Assembly: GCA_035528375.1 (NCBI GenBank)
Contig: DATKYS010000112.1
Coordinates: 1-14,794 of the forward strand
DNA: 14,794 nt
From: a bacterium
GTDB taxonomy: Bacteria > RBG-13-66-14
Reading direction: 5' to 3'
In this document: piece after piece, positions 7,296 to 14,794 of the stretch
How the letters are laid out: every line of letters starts with the position of its first letter
How positions within the stretch are numbered: the stretch's first letter is position 1
Notes under the pieces: model-generated
Database searches by the model: none
Told to the model about the DNA's origin: nothing
What the model saw: only the letters and a program-made list of their open reading frames with translations
Translations under genes and position numbers: made by a program

Positions 7296-9344
7296 TCAGG
7301 GACCGAGCTGGGCGGCCAGCGGTCCGAGGCGGGGGTCGTCCCCCGTCAGCTCACGCGCCCGCCGGAGGGCCTCCCGCGCCCCGTCGAGGTCGCCCGTGGA
7401 GAGGAGGAGCTGGGCCTTGGTCGCCCAGAGCCCCTGGTCCTCGGGGAAGAGCGCCAGCCCCTGGTTCATGTATCCTTCCGCCCGGTCCGTCCGCCCCAGG
7501 GAGAGGCAGGCGTAAACCGCCAGGGAATAGGTTTGCGGCGCCCCGCCGCCCCAGCGCAGCGACTCCTCGACGTAGGCCAGGGCGACGTCGGGCCGACCGA
7601 GCCGGAAGTACACGGCGGCCAGGTTCGACAGGCAGCCGGTGTGGCGCGGGTCCATCGCCAGCGCGTCCTGGAGCACGGTGACCGCCTCGCCCTCCTTCCC
7701 CCGCTGCGCCAGCACCTGGGCCAGGTTGGCCGCGTTGTCCGGGTTTTTCCCGGAAAACTCGTAGCCCTCGCGCAGCAAACGCTCCGCCTCCTCCAGGTCC
7801 CCCCGGGCCTGGGCGTGGAGGCCGAGGTTGTTGTAGAAGAAGGGGTTGTCCGGTTCCTCACGGACGGCCTCCTCGAGCGCTCGGACCGCGCCCTCCGAAT
7901 CCTCCAGGCGGTCGCAGGCCTCGGCCAGGACGCCCCAACTGTAGGCCGCCTCGGCGGTATGCCACACGCCCCAGTTGACCAAAACCGCGGCGGGGACGAG
8001 GACCAGGACCGTCTTCCCCAACCCGCGCCGGTCCTTCCCCCGCAGCTTCCCCCACAGGTCGTAGAGCGCCCAGGCAGCGAAGGGGATGAGCGGACCCACC
8101 ACCGGCGCCCGGTATCGCCCCGTAACGAACAGCCCCACCACCATCAGGAAGTAAAGAATGACGAACACCGCGATCAGCCGGTGCTTGTCCCCCCACGGCC
8201 GCCAAAGAATCAGCCCGGTGAGCCCCAGCGGCATCACCAGCCAGAAGCCCAGCGGCATCAGCCACAGCGCCCAGCCGCCCCGCGCCCGGACGAAGTAGTA
8301 GTCCAGGTGGTTGGGCATCTCGTAGGCGTTGAAGAACAGAAGCGCCTTCTTGCCAAAAAGCCCCAGCGCCCGGACCGGATTTTTTACGATGAACGCGCCC
8401 GCCCGCTCCATCCACCAGGTCGAGACCTCGCTGGGTTTCAATACCCGCCCCGAGGCCGCCTCGGCCCGCTTCCGGCTCGCCTCGAACAGACGGTCCCGCA
8501 TGTCCCCCGGCACGCCCCAGTACCCCGTCGCGTTCTCGTTGTTGCCGATCCAGAGGTTCACCCCGGCGTTGGAGGTCAAAAGGACCGGGTCGTCGGCCGT
8601 TACGGCGTTGCGCAGCGTGACGGGCAGGATGAGCGCGAAGCACAGGCCGACTACCAGAGCCCCGGCGCCCAGGGCCCGGAGCGCCTTCCACTTCCACCGG
8701 CGCCACAGGACGAAAATGATGAACACCGCCAGGACGACCGCGACGAGCCAGACGTTGGGCCGGCCCAGGCTGGCGAACCCGAAGGCCAGCCCCGCACCGA
8801 CCAGGTGCCTCCACCGCCGCTCGTCCAAAAATTTCACCAGCCACAGCAGCCCAAGGTTTATCGCCAAAAGCTCGTAGGCGGTCATCAACAGGTCGAGCTC
8901 GAGGAAGGCGATGTAGCCGTAGAGGGCGGCGCCGAGCCCGGCGATGCGCCCCACGATCTCCCCGCGCCTCCGATCCCCCTCCGTCTCCCCCCCGAACAGG
9001 CGGCGGGCCAATAATAAGAGCACCACCGCGTTCAGCGCGCCGGCCAGCACCTGGATGAGCCGCGCCGCCAGCAGCGATTTACCGAACACCGCCCAAACCA
9101 GCGCCAGGATGTACGGATACCCCGCCGAGGAGTGGAAGAAGACCTCCCGGCCCGCGCCCAAGTCCCCCGCCAGTATCCTGTCCGCCAGCACCTCGTACTC
9201 GTAGGCGTCGGCCACGTTGGCCCGGTAGAGCGGTTGATCCGACGTGGTGAGGACGAACACCAGGCGCGGGAGGAGGGCCACCGCGAAAACGATGAGCGGC
9301 CAGCGCCTCTTTTTTATCCACGACGTGATGGGCGCAGCTTGCAT
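7296..9344 (-). CDS. GT39/ArnT-like membrane glycosyltransferase with C-terminal TPR domain
   Basis: A 682-residue protein. The first 460 residues are a polytopic membrane domain of about ten or more hydrophobic segments, starting RRWPLIVFAVALLPRLVFVL. The first periplasmic loop carries the acidic residues (ANVADAYEYEVLADRIL) and the SAGYPYILALVWAVFG segment typical of the PMT/ArnT-like GT-C superfamily, which uses polyprenyl-phosphate sugars outside the membrane. A later loop (GNNENATGYWGVPG) is also typical of these proteins. Residues 468-671 form six tandem 34-residue TPR units (for example NNLGLHAQARGDLEEAERLL), probably periplasmic. No Shine-Dalgarno is clear before the ATG at 9344, but an upstream stop limits the frame. 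It is first of a minus-strand unit. Role inferred: glycosylation of an envelope lipid or protein, with TPRs recruiting partners; the acceptor is unknown. Confidence 0.85.
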   Translation of the reverse strand: MQAAPITSWIKKRRWPLIVFAVALLPRLVFVLTTSDQPLYRANVADAYEYEVLADRILAGDLGAGREVFFHSSAGYPYILALVWAVFGKSLLAARLIQVLAGALNAVVLLLLARRLFGGETEGDRRRGEIVGRIAGLGAALYGYIAFLELDLLMTAYELLAINLGLLWLVKFLDERRWRHLVGAGLAFGFASLGRPNVWLVAVVLAVFIIFVLWRRWKWKALRALGAGALVVGLCFALILPVTLRNAVTADDPVLLTSNAGVNLWIGNNENATGYWGVPGDMRDRLFEASRKRAEAASGRVLKPSEVSTWWMERAGAFIVKNPVRALGLFGKKALLFFNAYEMPNHLDYYFVRARGGWALWLMPLGFWLVMPLGLTGLILWRPWGDKHRLIAVFVILYFLMVVGLFVTGRYRAPVVGPLIPFAAWALYDLWGKLRGKDRRGLGKTVLVLVPAAVLVNWGVWHTAEAAYSWGVLAEACDRLEDSEGAVRALEEAVREEPDNPFFYNNLGLHAQARGDLEEAERLLREGYEFSGKNPDNAANLAQVLAQRGKEGEAVTVLQDALAMDPRHTGCLSNLAAVYFRLGRPDVALAYVEESLRWGGGAPQTYSLAVYACLSLGRTDRAEGYMNQGLALFPEDQGLWATKAQLLLSTGDLDGAREALRRARELTGDDPRLGPLAAQLGP

Positions 9345-9350
9345 GCCGCT

Positions 9351-9379
9351 AGTTTAACCCCCGCCGGTTTCCGGGGCAA
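9351..9379 (-). promoter_or_regulatory. Possible promoter of the glycosyltransferase unit
   Basis: On the minus strand TTGCCC (complement of 9374-9379), a 17-base spacer and TAAACT (complement of 9351-9356) lie just ahead of the ATG at 9344. Each box matches 4 of 6. The very short leader would explain the missing Shine-Dalgarno. Confidence 0.3.
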
Positions 9380-9406
9380 GGGGGGAGCTACGCCGACGCC
9401 CCCCTT
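9378..9406. repeat. Inverted repeat between divergent promoters
   Basis: AAGGGGGG (9378-9385) and CCCCCCTT (9399-9406) form an 8-bp stem around 13 bases. It lies between the minus-strand promoter and the rpsL promoter. It may be an operator, or an insulator against divergent transcription; no factor is identified. Confidence 0.5.
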
Positions 9407-9411
9407 CGCCC

Positions 9412-9441
9412 TTGACATTCCCGCCGCGCCTATCATATCCT
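9412..9441 (+). promoter_or_regulatory. str operon promoter upstream of rpsL
   Basis: A perfect TTGACA (9412-9417) with TATCCT (9436-9441) at an 18-base spacing. It is the only full consensus -35 I find in the window and fits a strong ribosomal protein promoter. The leader to rpsL is about 135 bases. Confidence 0.65.
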
Positions 9442-9455
9442 TATCCGCCGCCGCC

Positions 9456-9496
9456 GACGCCGCACACCAACCGCGCGGCAAAAGGGCCGCGGCGTC
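9456..9496 (+). promoter_or_regulatory. 5' hairpin of the rpsL leader
   Basis: GACGCCGC (9456-9463) pairs with GCGGCGTC (9489-9496), an 8-bp perfect stem enclosing a GC-rich 25-base interior that can fold further. It sits close to the predicted transcript start and ahead of the terminator-like hairpin at 9515-9550. Confidence 0.5.
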
Positions 9497-9514
9497 TAGC
9501 TTTACGGATTCTTG

Positions 9515-9550
9515 CCCCCACCCTTCACGGTGCCGCGGGTGCGGGTTTTT
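9515..9550 (+). terminator. Terminator-like attenuator hairpin in the rpsL leader
   Basis: CCCCCACCC (9515-9523) pairs with GGGTGCGGG (9537-9545) with one C-C mismatch, and five T follow (9546-9550). It lies between the operon promoter and the rpsL start at 9583, so read-through would be needed for expression. This is consistent with transcription attenuation of the ribosomal protein operon; the effector is unknown. Confidence 0.55.
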
Positions 9551-9582
9551 GGTTTCACCAGGACGAAGGGATTCATAACCCC

Positions 9583-9954
9583 ATGCCGACCGTCAACCAG
9601 CTCGTGCGCAAGGGCCGCCATGCCAAGAAGAAGAAGACCAAGGCACCGGCCCTGGACGCCTGCCCACAGCGAAAGGGCGTCTGCACCCGCGTGTGGACCG
9701 TGACCCCGAAAAAGCCGAACTCGGCCCTCCGCAAGGTCGCCCGCGTCCGGCTCACCAACGGCATCGAGGTCACCAGCTACATACCCGGCGAGGGGCACAA
9801 CCTCCAGGAGCACTCCATCGTGCTGGTGCGCGGCGGCCGCGTAAAGGACCTGCCAGGCGTCCGCTACCACATCATCCGCGGGACGCTCGACGCCATCGGC
9901 GTCTCAGGACGGCAACAGCAGCGCTCGAAGTACGGCACCAAGAGGGAGAAATAA
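9583..9954 (+). CDS. rpsL: 30S ribosomal protein S12
   Basis: A 123-residue protein with canonical S12 sequence: [12 protein letters not shown] start, [11 protein letters not shown], the decoding-centre loop [15 protein letters not shown] with the lysine whose mutation gives streptomycin resistance (wild-type lysine here), [13 protein letters not shown], and [18 protein letters not shown] with the second resistance-associated lysine also wild type. It ends [15 protein letters not shown]. The frame is open far upstream, but homology begins at the ATG at 9583; the purine-rich GAAGGGA site is rather distant (about 10 bases). It is the first gene of the str operon, 3 bases before rpsG. It acts in the small-subunit decoding site. 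Confidence 0.98.
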   Translation: MPTVNQLVRKGRHAKKKKTKAPALDACPQRKGVCTRVWTVTPKKPNSALRKVARVRLTNGIEVTSYIPGEGHNLQEHSIVLVRGGRVKDLPGVRYHIIRGTLDAIGVSGRQQQRSKYGTKREK

Positions 9955-9957
9955 CCC

Positions 9958-10428
9958 ATGTCCCGCAGAGCAAAAGTCCAGCGCCGCGAACTCGCGCCCG
10001 ATCCCGTCTACGGATCGCCCCTCGTAACACGCTTCATTGACTGCCTCATGCACCAGGGCAAAAAGTCCGTCGCCGAGAGCATCTTCTACTCCGCCCTGGC
10101 GATGATCGAAAAGAAAACGGGCACCGAGGGCATAAAGGTCTTCCAGGACGCCCTGCGAAACGTCAAGCCAAACCTCGAGGTCAAGAGCCGCCGGGTCGGC
10201 GGCGCCACCTACCAGGTCCCCATCGAGGTCGTACCCGAACGAAAGATCGCCCTGGGCATCCGCTGGATTATCTCCTTCGCCCGAAAACGACACGAACACT
10301 CCATGGTCGAAAAACTCGCCCTGGAACTCATTGACGCGCACAACGGGGTGGGCGCCTCCGTCAAAAAACGCGAGGACACTCATCGCATGGCCGACGCCAA
10401 CAAGGCCTTCGCCCACTTCCGTTTCTAA
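9958..10428 (+). CDS. rpsG: 30S ribosomal protein S7
   Basis: A 156-residue protein, the standard length. [20 protein letters not shown] start, [49 protein letters not shown], and the C-terminal [21 protein letters not shown] are hallmark S7 segments. S7 nucleates assembly of the 30S head by binding 16S rRNA and in Escherichia coli also represses its own operon from the rpsL-rpsG junction. Here that junction is only 3 bases (stop 9952-9954, ATG 9958), so the E. coli-type S7 site between rpsL and rpsG cannot exist in this position. The ribosome site (GAGGGAG) lies in the end of rpsL. Downstream is a long structured gap before fusA. Confidence 0.98.
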   Translation: MSRRAKVQRRELAPDPVYGSPLVTRFIDCLMHQGKKSVAESIFYSALAMIEKKTGTEGIKVFQDALRNVKPNLEVKSRRVGGATYQVPIEVVPERKIALGIRWIISFARKRHEHSMVEKLALELIDAHNGVGASVKKREDTHRMADANKAFAHFRF

Positions 10429-10431
10429 TTC

Positions 10432-10447
10432 TTCCCCCTCGGGGGAA
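10432..10447 (+). terminator. GC-rich hairpin directly after rpsG
   Basis: TTCCCC, loop CTCG, GGGGAA, with further pairing in the loop, starts 4 bases after the rpsG stop. There is no T-tract, so it is more likely an mRNA 3'-end stabiliser, a processing boundary or a weak terminator than a classical intrinsic one. Confidence 0.45.
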
Positions 10448-10459
10448 TCACCAGGGGAA

Positions 10460-10518
10460 TCGGTGCCGTCCCCTCCCAGCGACGGGATACGCACCGACCC
10501 CTCCTCGGACCAGGAGGG
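10460..10518 (+). promoter_or_regulatory. Two strong hairpins in the rpsG-fusA gap
   Basis: The first is TCGGTG-CCGTC (10460-10470), a 10-base loop, GACGG, a 6-base bulge and CACCGA (ends about 10497). The second is CCCTCCT (10499-10505), loop CGGACC, AGGAGGG (10512-10518). They lead straight into the 83-bp tandem repeat. Confidence 0.5.
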
Positions 10519-10707
10519 CCAGTCAAGGGGGCCGGGTAAGGCAAAGCCGGACAACCATCCCCGCGACGATAGCCCCTAGAGCCGCAAAAAAGCTCGAAGG
10601 GCCGATCAAGGGGGCCGGTATTTCGGCAAAGCCGGATGACCATCCCAAGACGATAGCCCCGTGAGCTGCTAAATGCTCTAAGGGCCGTCAAGGGGGCCGG
10701 TTAAAGG
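10516..10707 (+). repeat. Tandem 83-bp structured repeat between rpsG and fusA (two copies plus a partial third)
   Basis: Copies start with GGGCC at 10516, 10599 and 10682, exactly 83 bases apart; the third is recognisable for only about 26 bases. Shared blocks in order are TCAAGGGGGCCGG, GGCAAAGCCGGA, ACCATCCC, GACGATAGCCCC, and a GAGC...GCTC hairpin. Pairings kept in both full copies are GGGGGC (10527-10532; 10610-10615) with GCCCC (10572-10576; 10656-10660), GGC-AAA-GCC (10540-10548; 10625-10633), and GAGC with GCTC around a variable 8-9 base loop. Spacers vary while paired blocks are kept, which suggests a structured RNA. It matches no RNA family I can name. Confidence 0.75.
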
Positions 10708-10888
10708 GTGAAGGCGGTGGGCCACTAATGGTAATGGGTTCCCGCTTGCACGTTGAAGCTCCCGTAAAAAGACTGGCCGAAAAACCCCGTTAGGGCCGCG
10801 GATGAACCGTCAGGTTCCCCCCGCGACCGAGAAGGGGTCCTGGGGGGCGAAAAAGCCCCAAGGTCGTTAAAAAAACGGCCACCGAGCG
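10708..10888 (+). promoter_or_regulatory. Hairpin-rich fusA leader, proximal part
   Basis: No gene is visible. Notable structures are CGCGG-GAACC (10797-10808), loop GTCA, GGTTC-CCGCG (10813-10825); a GGGGC/GCCCC stem around GAAAAA with flanking CCT/AGG pairing (about 10838-10863); and GGTCGTT (10862-10868) with AACGGCC (10874-10880) around five A. GGTCG (10862-10866) can instead pair with CGACC (10824-10828), so two mutually exclusive folds exist ahead of the terminator-like hairpin at 10889. Confidence 0.45.
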
Positions 10889-10907
10889 GACCGCGACGCG
10901 GTCTTTT
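10889..10907 (+). terminator. Terminator-like hairpin upstream of fusA
   Basis: GACCGC, loop GAC, GCGGTC (10889-10903) is followed by TTTT (10904-10907), about 90 bases before the preferred fusA start. A short T-run makes it a moderate intrinsic terminator or attenuator. Confidence 0.5.
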
Positions 10908-10997
10908 ACGACAAAACGACGACTCTGACCTTCGGGGACCTTCCCGGGGCGGACGCCCGTGGGGTGCCGGGGGCGGGTTATACCATTCGCGCGAGCC

Positions 10998-13043
10998 GTG
11001 GACCCTATAGCCCTCATCCGCAACGTCGGCATCACGGCCCACATAGACGCCGGAAAGACGACACTAACCGAGCGCGTCCTCTACTACTCCGGCAAGACCC
11101 ATAAGATCGGCGAGGTTCACGAGGGCACCGCGGAGATGGACTGGATGGAGCAGGAGAAGGAGCGGGGGATAACCATTACCTCCGCCGCAACCACCTGCTC
11201 CTGGCGAGGGCACCGCATCAACATAATAGATACGCCGGGCCACGTAGACTTCACCGTCGAAGTGGAGCGTTCTTTGAGAGTTCTGGACGGGGCCGTCGGC
11301 GTCTTCTGCGCCGTGGCCGGGGTGCAGCCCCAGTCCGAAACGGTCTGGCGCCAGGCGACGCACTACGGCATCCCGCGTCTGGCCGTCATCAATAAAATGG
11401 ACCGCGTGGGCGCCGACTTCGACCGCGCCCTCGAGAGCATGGTCAAAAAGCTCGGCGCGAACCCGATCCCCGTCAACATCCCCGTGGGCGCCGAGGACAA
11501 CTTCACGGGCGTCGTGGACCTGGTGACGATGGAGCTCGTCACATTCGGCGACGACCTGGGGCTGACGGTCACACGGGAGCCGCTGGACGGGCCCCTGGCC
11601 GAGATGGCCGCCCCCTACCGCGAGCGTCTGGTGGAGATCGCCGCCGAGCACGACGACGCTCTCATGCAGAAGTACCTCGACGGCGGGGAGGTCACTCCCG
11701 ATGATATCCGCGCCGGTCTGCGCCGCGGGACACTGGCCGGGGAGATCCAGCCCGTACTCGCCGTGAGCGCCCTGAAGAACAAGGGCGTCCAGCCCGTCCT
11801 CGACGCCGTGGTGGATTACCTCCCCAGCCCACTCGACCGGGGCGCCGTGAAGGGCATCAATCCCAAGACGGAGTTGGAGGAGGAGCGGAAGCCGGACCCC
11901 AGGGCGCCCATGACGGCCTACGTATTCAAGACGGCCTCCGACACCTTCTTCGGCAAGCTGACCTTCTTCCGCACCTACTCGGGGACGCTGAAGGTCAAGG
12001 ATTCGCTCCTGAACAGCCACACCGGGCGCGGGGTTCGCGTGGGCCGCCTCCTGGAGATGCACGCCAACCGGAAGACCGACATCGCGGTGCTGGGCCCCGG
12101 GGAGATAGGCGCCGCCGTCGGCCTCAAGGGCTGCCGCACCGGCGACACCCTCTGCGACCGCGACCACCCCATCGCCCTGGGGACCATCGAGTTCCCCGAG
12201 CCGGTCATGCGGGTGGCCATCGAGCCCGGCTCCACCGCCGACGAGAAGAAGCTTGCCGACGCCCTGGAGAGTCTGGCCGAGGACGACCCGACATTCACCG
12301 TGACCGAGGACCCGGAGACCGGCCAGCGCATCATCTCCGGCATGGGGGAGCTTCACCTGGAGATTATCGTGGACCGGCTCCAGCGGGAGTTCACCGTCCG
12401 CTGCCGGGTGGGTGAGCCCCAGATAGCCTTCCGGGAGTCCGTTTCCGGTCCCGGCGAGGACGAGTTCATCCTGGACCGCCAGCTCGCCGGCAAAGCGCAG
12501 TTCGCAAAAGTCCGCGTCGCAGTCGAGCCCGCGGGCTCCGGGGAGGGGTTCTCCTTCTCCGGCTGGGTGGAAGGGCTGCCGAAGTCTTACCACGAGGCGA
12601 TAGCGGAGGGCTGCCGGCAGGGGATGCAGGTGGGCGTCGTGGCCGGGTACCCCATGGTGGACGTGCGGAGCCGCCTGGTGGACGCGGGTTACGACGAGGA
12701 GCTCTCCTCCGCCGATGTGTTCCGGGCGGCCGCATTCCGCGCCTTTCACCTGGCCTGCGCCGAGGCCGGCCCCATCGTCCTGGAGCCGGTGATGAGCCTC
12801 GAGGTCACCTGCCCCGAGGAGTTCCTGGGCAACGTGCTCAAGGACCTCTCCACCCGCCGGGGGCAGATAACCGAGACCCGGGTCCTGCCCGGCTACCAGG
12901 TGGTGGACGCCCGGGTCCCGCTCTCGGCCATGTTCGGTTACTCGACGGCGGTGCGCTCGCTGACCCAGGGTCGAGCCGATTACCACATGCAGTTCGAGCG
13001 CTACGCGCCGGTGCCCGAGGATTCATCCGCCCGGTGGTGGTGA
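10998..13043 (+). CDS. fusA: Translation elongation factor G
   Basis: A 681-residue GTPase that drives ribosomal translocation. G motifs: AHIDAGKT (14-21), RGITI (56-60), DTPGH (78-82), NKMD (132-135), SAL (257-259). Later domains show [20 protein letters not shown] (domain II), [16 protein letters not shown] (domain III), and [20 protein letters not shown] then [23 protein letters not shown] (domain V). I prefer GTG at 10998, giving [20 protein letters not shown], which matches the usual EF-G N terminus. GTG at 10959 would add 13 residues with no homology. Neither start has a clear Shine-Dalgarno; TATACC at 10979-10984 could be a -10 giving an almost leaderless mRNA. It is separated from rpsG by about 570 bases of structured DNA, unlike the tight spacing in most str operons. 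Confidence 0.96.
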   Translation: MDPIALIRNVGITAHIDAGKTTLTERVLYYSGKTHKIGEVHEGTAEMDWMEQEKERGITITSAATTCSWRGHRINIIDTPGHVDFTVEVERSLRVLDGAVGVFCAVAGVQPQSETVWRQATHYGIPRLAVINKMDRVGADFDRALESMVKKLGANPIPVNIPVGAEDNFTGVVDLVTMELVTFGDDLGLTVTREPLDGPLAEMAAPYRERLVEIAAEHDDALMQKYLDGGEVTPDDIRAGLRRGTLAGEIQPVLAVSALKNKGVQPVLDAVVDYLPSPLDRGAVKGINPKTELEEERKPDPRAPMTAYVFKTASDTFFGKLTFFRTYSGTLKVKDSLLNSHTGRGVRVGRLLEMHANRKTDIAVLGPGEIGAAVGLKGCRTGDTLCDRDHPIALGTIEFPEPVMRVAIEPGSTADEKKLADALESLAEDDPTFTVTEDPETGQRIISGMGELHLEIIVDRLQREFTVRCRVGEPQIAFRESVSGPGEDEFILDRQLAGKAQFAKVRVAVEPAGSGEGFSFSGWVEGLPKSYHEAIAEGCRQGMQVGVVAGYPMVDVRSRLVDAGYDEELSSADVFRAAAFRAFHLACAEAGPIVLEPVMSLEVTCPEEFLGNVLKDLSTRRGQITETRVLPGYQVVDARVPLSAMFGYSTAVRSLTQGRADYHMQFERYAPVPEDSSARWW

Positions 13044-13067
13044 CCGAATCCGTTGAAATTGAAAGCC

Positions 13068-13097
13068 TTGCGTTGTCTTTTAATCGTCCGTTAAAAT
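13068..13097 (+). promoter_or_regulatory. Possible upstream promoter of tuf
   Basis: TTGCGT (13068-13073), an 18-base spacer and TAAAAT (13092-13097). It lies just after the fusA stop and just before the 16-base palindrome CCCGCCCCGGGGCGGG (13107-13122), which would form a hairpin at the transcript 5' end. Confidence 0.35.
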
Positions 13098-13106
13098 GCC
13101 GCCGGT

Positions 13107-13122
13107 CCCGCCCCGGGGCGGG
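13107..13122. terminator. Perfect GC palindrome in the fusA-tuf gap
   Basis: CCCGCC, CCGG, GGCGGG form a 6-bp hairpin with a palindromic centre. There is no T-run on the plus strand; a run of A follows at 13128-13133. It may end or pause fusA transcription or stabilise a 5' end. Confidence 0.4.
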
Positions 13123-13167
13123 GGAGGAAAAAATCGCCCCGACGGGCTGGTAATCCTAGCCGAGATG

Positions 13168-13176
13168 TGTTATATT
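13168..13176 (+). promoter_or_regulatory. Extended -10 promoter of tuf
   Basis: TGTTATATT combines the TGn extension (13168-13170) with TATATT (13171-13176). The -35 position holds TGGTAA (13148-13153), a weak match. It has the same extended -10 style as the clpC promoter. Transcription would start near 13183. Confidence 0.5.
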
Positions 13177-13185
13177 GCACCGCCC

Positions 13186-13218
13186 CCGCGCACAGGGCCC
13201 TTCATGCCCGAGGCGCGG
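13186..13218 (+). promoter_or_regulatory. 5'-terminal hairpin of the tuf leader
   Basis: CCGCGC (13186-13191) and GCGCGG (13213-13218), with inner GGGC (13195-13198) and GCCC (13206-13209), form a 10-bp stem with an ACA/GAG internal loop right at the predicted transcript start. The remaining leader to the SD at 13301 is AT-richer and open. It may protect a very abundant mRNA from decay. Confidence 0.5.
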
Positions 13219-13310
13219 CTCAGCGACTTTAACCGTACAGGGTTCCATGTTCTTTTTGAAACTTGACTTTACGTCACACTGGCTCTCCAGCCGTTTGATA
13301 GGAGGCCAAG

Positions 13311-14513
<1,203 letters not shown>

Positions 14514-14578
14514 GGTCGGCTAGCTGGTCGGGGGGTTGTTTCGGAGTTGCCGTACTCTTGGGAGACCCGGAGAGGGAC

Positions 14579-14794
14579 GGTTTCGGATTCGCAAGGTCCC
14601 GTTCGAAGGGTCGGATACCGCAAGGTAAGATAGGCGCGGTTTCGGACTCGCAAGGTCCCGTTCGAAGGGCCGGATACCGTAAAGTCGGATAGGCGCGGTT
14701 TCGGACTCGCAAGGTCCCGTTCGAAGGGCCGGATACCGTAAAGTCGGATGGGCGCGGTTTCGGACTCGCAAGGCTCTTCATAGAGGCCCGGACA
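14579..14794. repeat. 59-bp tandem repeat array downstream of tuf (at least 3.6 copies, continues off the window)
   Basis: Copies begin GGTTTCGG at 14579, 14638, 14697 and 14756, exactly 59 bases apart. Each unit can fold into a long hairpin: CGGTTTCGG with CCGGATACCG outside, and GG-CCC with GGG-CC inside around GTTCGAA. The fourth copy keeps the first 18 bases and then replaces the CCC/GGG stem by CTCT/AGAG around TCAT, so pairing is kept. The period is not a multiple of three, and the open frames across it are artefacts of lacking stops, so it is not coding. Confidence 0.85.

Noticed and set aside
7014-9014. A 666-codon plus-strand open frame rich in Pro, Gln and Arg
   Set aside because: It is antisense to the glycosyltransferase gene, whose transmembrane and TPR patterns are clear; the translation is low-complexity.
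10516-10707. Cobalamin (B12-box-like AAAGCCGGATGACC) or cyclic-di-GMP-I riboswitch (GCAAAGCC ... GATAGCC)
   Set aside because: Only isolated pieces resemble these aptamers; the remaining conserved core elements and junction order are missing. It is left as an unknown structured repeat.
10959-10997. GTG at 10959 as fusA start
   Set aside because: It would add 13 residues not found in EF-G and has no Shine-Dalgarno; GTG at 10998 gives the typical N terminus, though this remains uncertain.
11064-12986. A 640-codon minus-strand open frame
   Set aside because: Shadow of fusA; EF-G motifs on the plus strand leave no doubt.
14595-14612. tRNA T-arm because of GTTCGAA
   Set aside because: No acceptor, D or anticodon arms are found around it, and the stem geometry is wrong.
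14579-14794. CRISPR array
   Set aside because: The entire 59-bp unit is repeated without unique spacers, so it is a plain tandem repeat.

Overview
The window comes from a GC-rich (about two thirds G+C by eye), probably diderm bacterium. Diderm character is inferred from a LolD-type ABC ATPase, a small beta-barrel-like protein with a signal peptide and another Sec-exported protein. The combination of McsA/McsB/ClpC, a compact str operon and abundant palindromic repeats would fit an uncultured candidate phylum (Coatesbacteria-like lineages come to mind), but this is an impression and not a taxonomic assignment.

Layout. (1) 1-1718, + strand: the 3' end of a LolD-type ATPase gene, then an mcsA-like gene and an mcsB-like gene, each overlapping the previous by 1-4 bases. 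(2) 1741-4489: clpC, with its own extended -10 promoter, a 210-base hairpin-rich leader and a strong intrinsic terminator. (3) 4490-4864: non-coding DNA with a large imperfect inverted repeat. (4) 4865-5759: a secreted acidic repeat protein and a rubrerythrin-like diiron protein, separated by a terminator. (5) 5795-5953: a cluster of REP/REPIN-like palindromes between convergent genes. (6) 5962-9344, - strand: a TPR-tailed membrane glycosyltransferase, a HEXXH metallopeptidase-like protein and a small outer-membrane protein. (7) 9412-14513, + strand: the str operon rpsL-rpsG-fusA-tuf, unusually interrupted by a 570-base structured gap before fusA and a 267-base gap with its own promoters before tuf. 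(8) 14579-14794: a 59-bp tandem repeat running off the window end.

Most interesting points. The McsB homologue keeps the fold-diagnostic segments of the protein-arginine kinase but appears to have lost essentially every catalytic position (both nucleotide-binding arginines examined, the catalytic glutamates and the active-site cysteine). The McsA partner lacks its C-terminal UVR/coiled-coil tail. ClpC, however, keeps both GTEH pockets that bind phosphoarginine in Bacillus. This suggests a kinase-dead, adaptor-only version of the McsAB-ClpC system. Separately, three highly structured non-coding elements attract attention: the clpC leader with GGA-bearing hairpin loops, a tandem 83-bp structured repeat between rpsG and fusA, and the 59-bp tandem hairpin repeat after tuf, whose last copy shows an apparent compensatory stem replacement.

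How the genes work together. Region 1-2 is a protein quality-control module (adaptor genes followed by the AAA+ unfoldase). Region 7 supplies core translation factors, and its long leaders suggest that fusA and tuf are regulated apart from rpsL-rpsG. The minus-strand trio between them looks like an unrelated envelope module.
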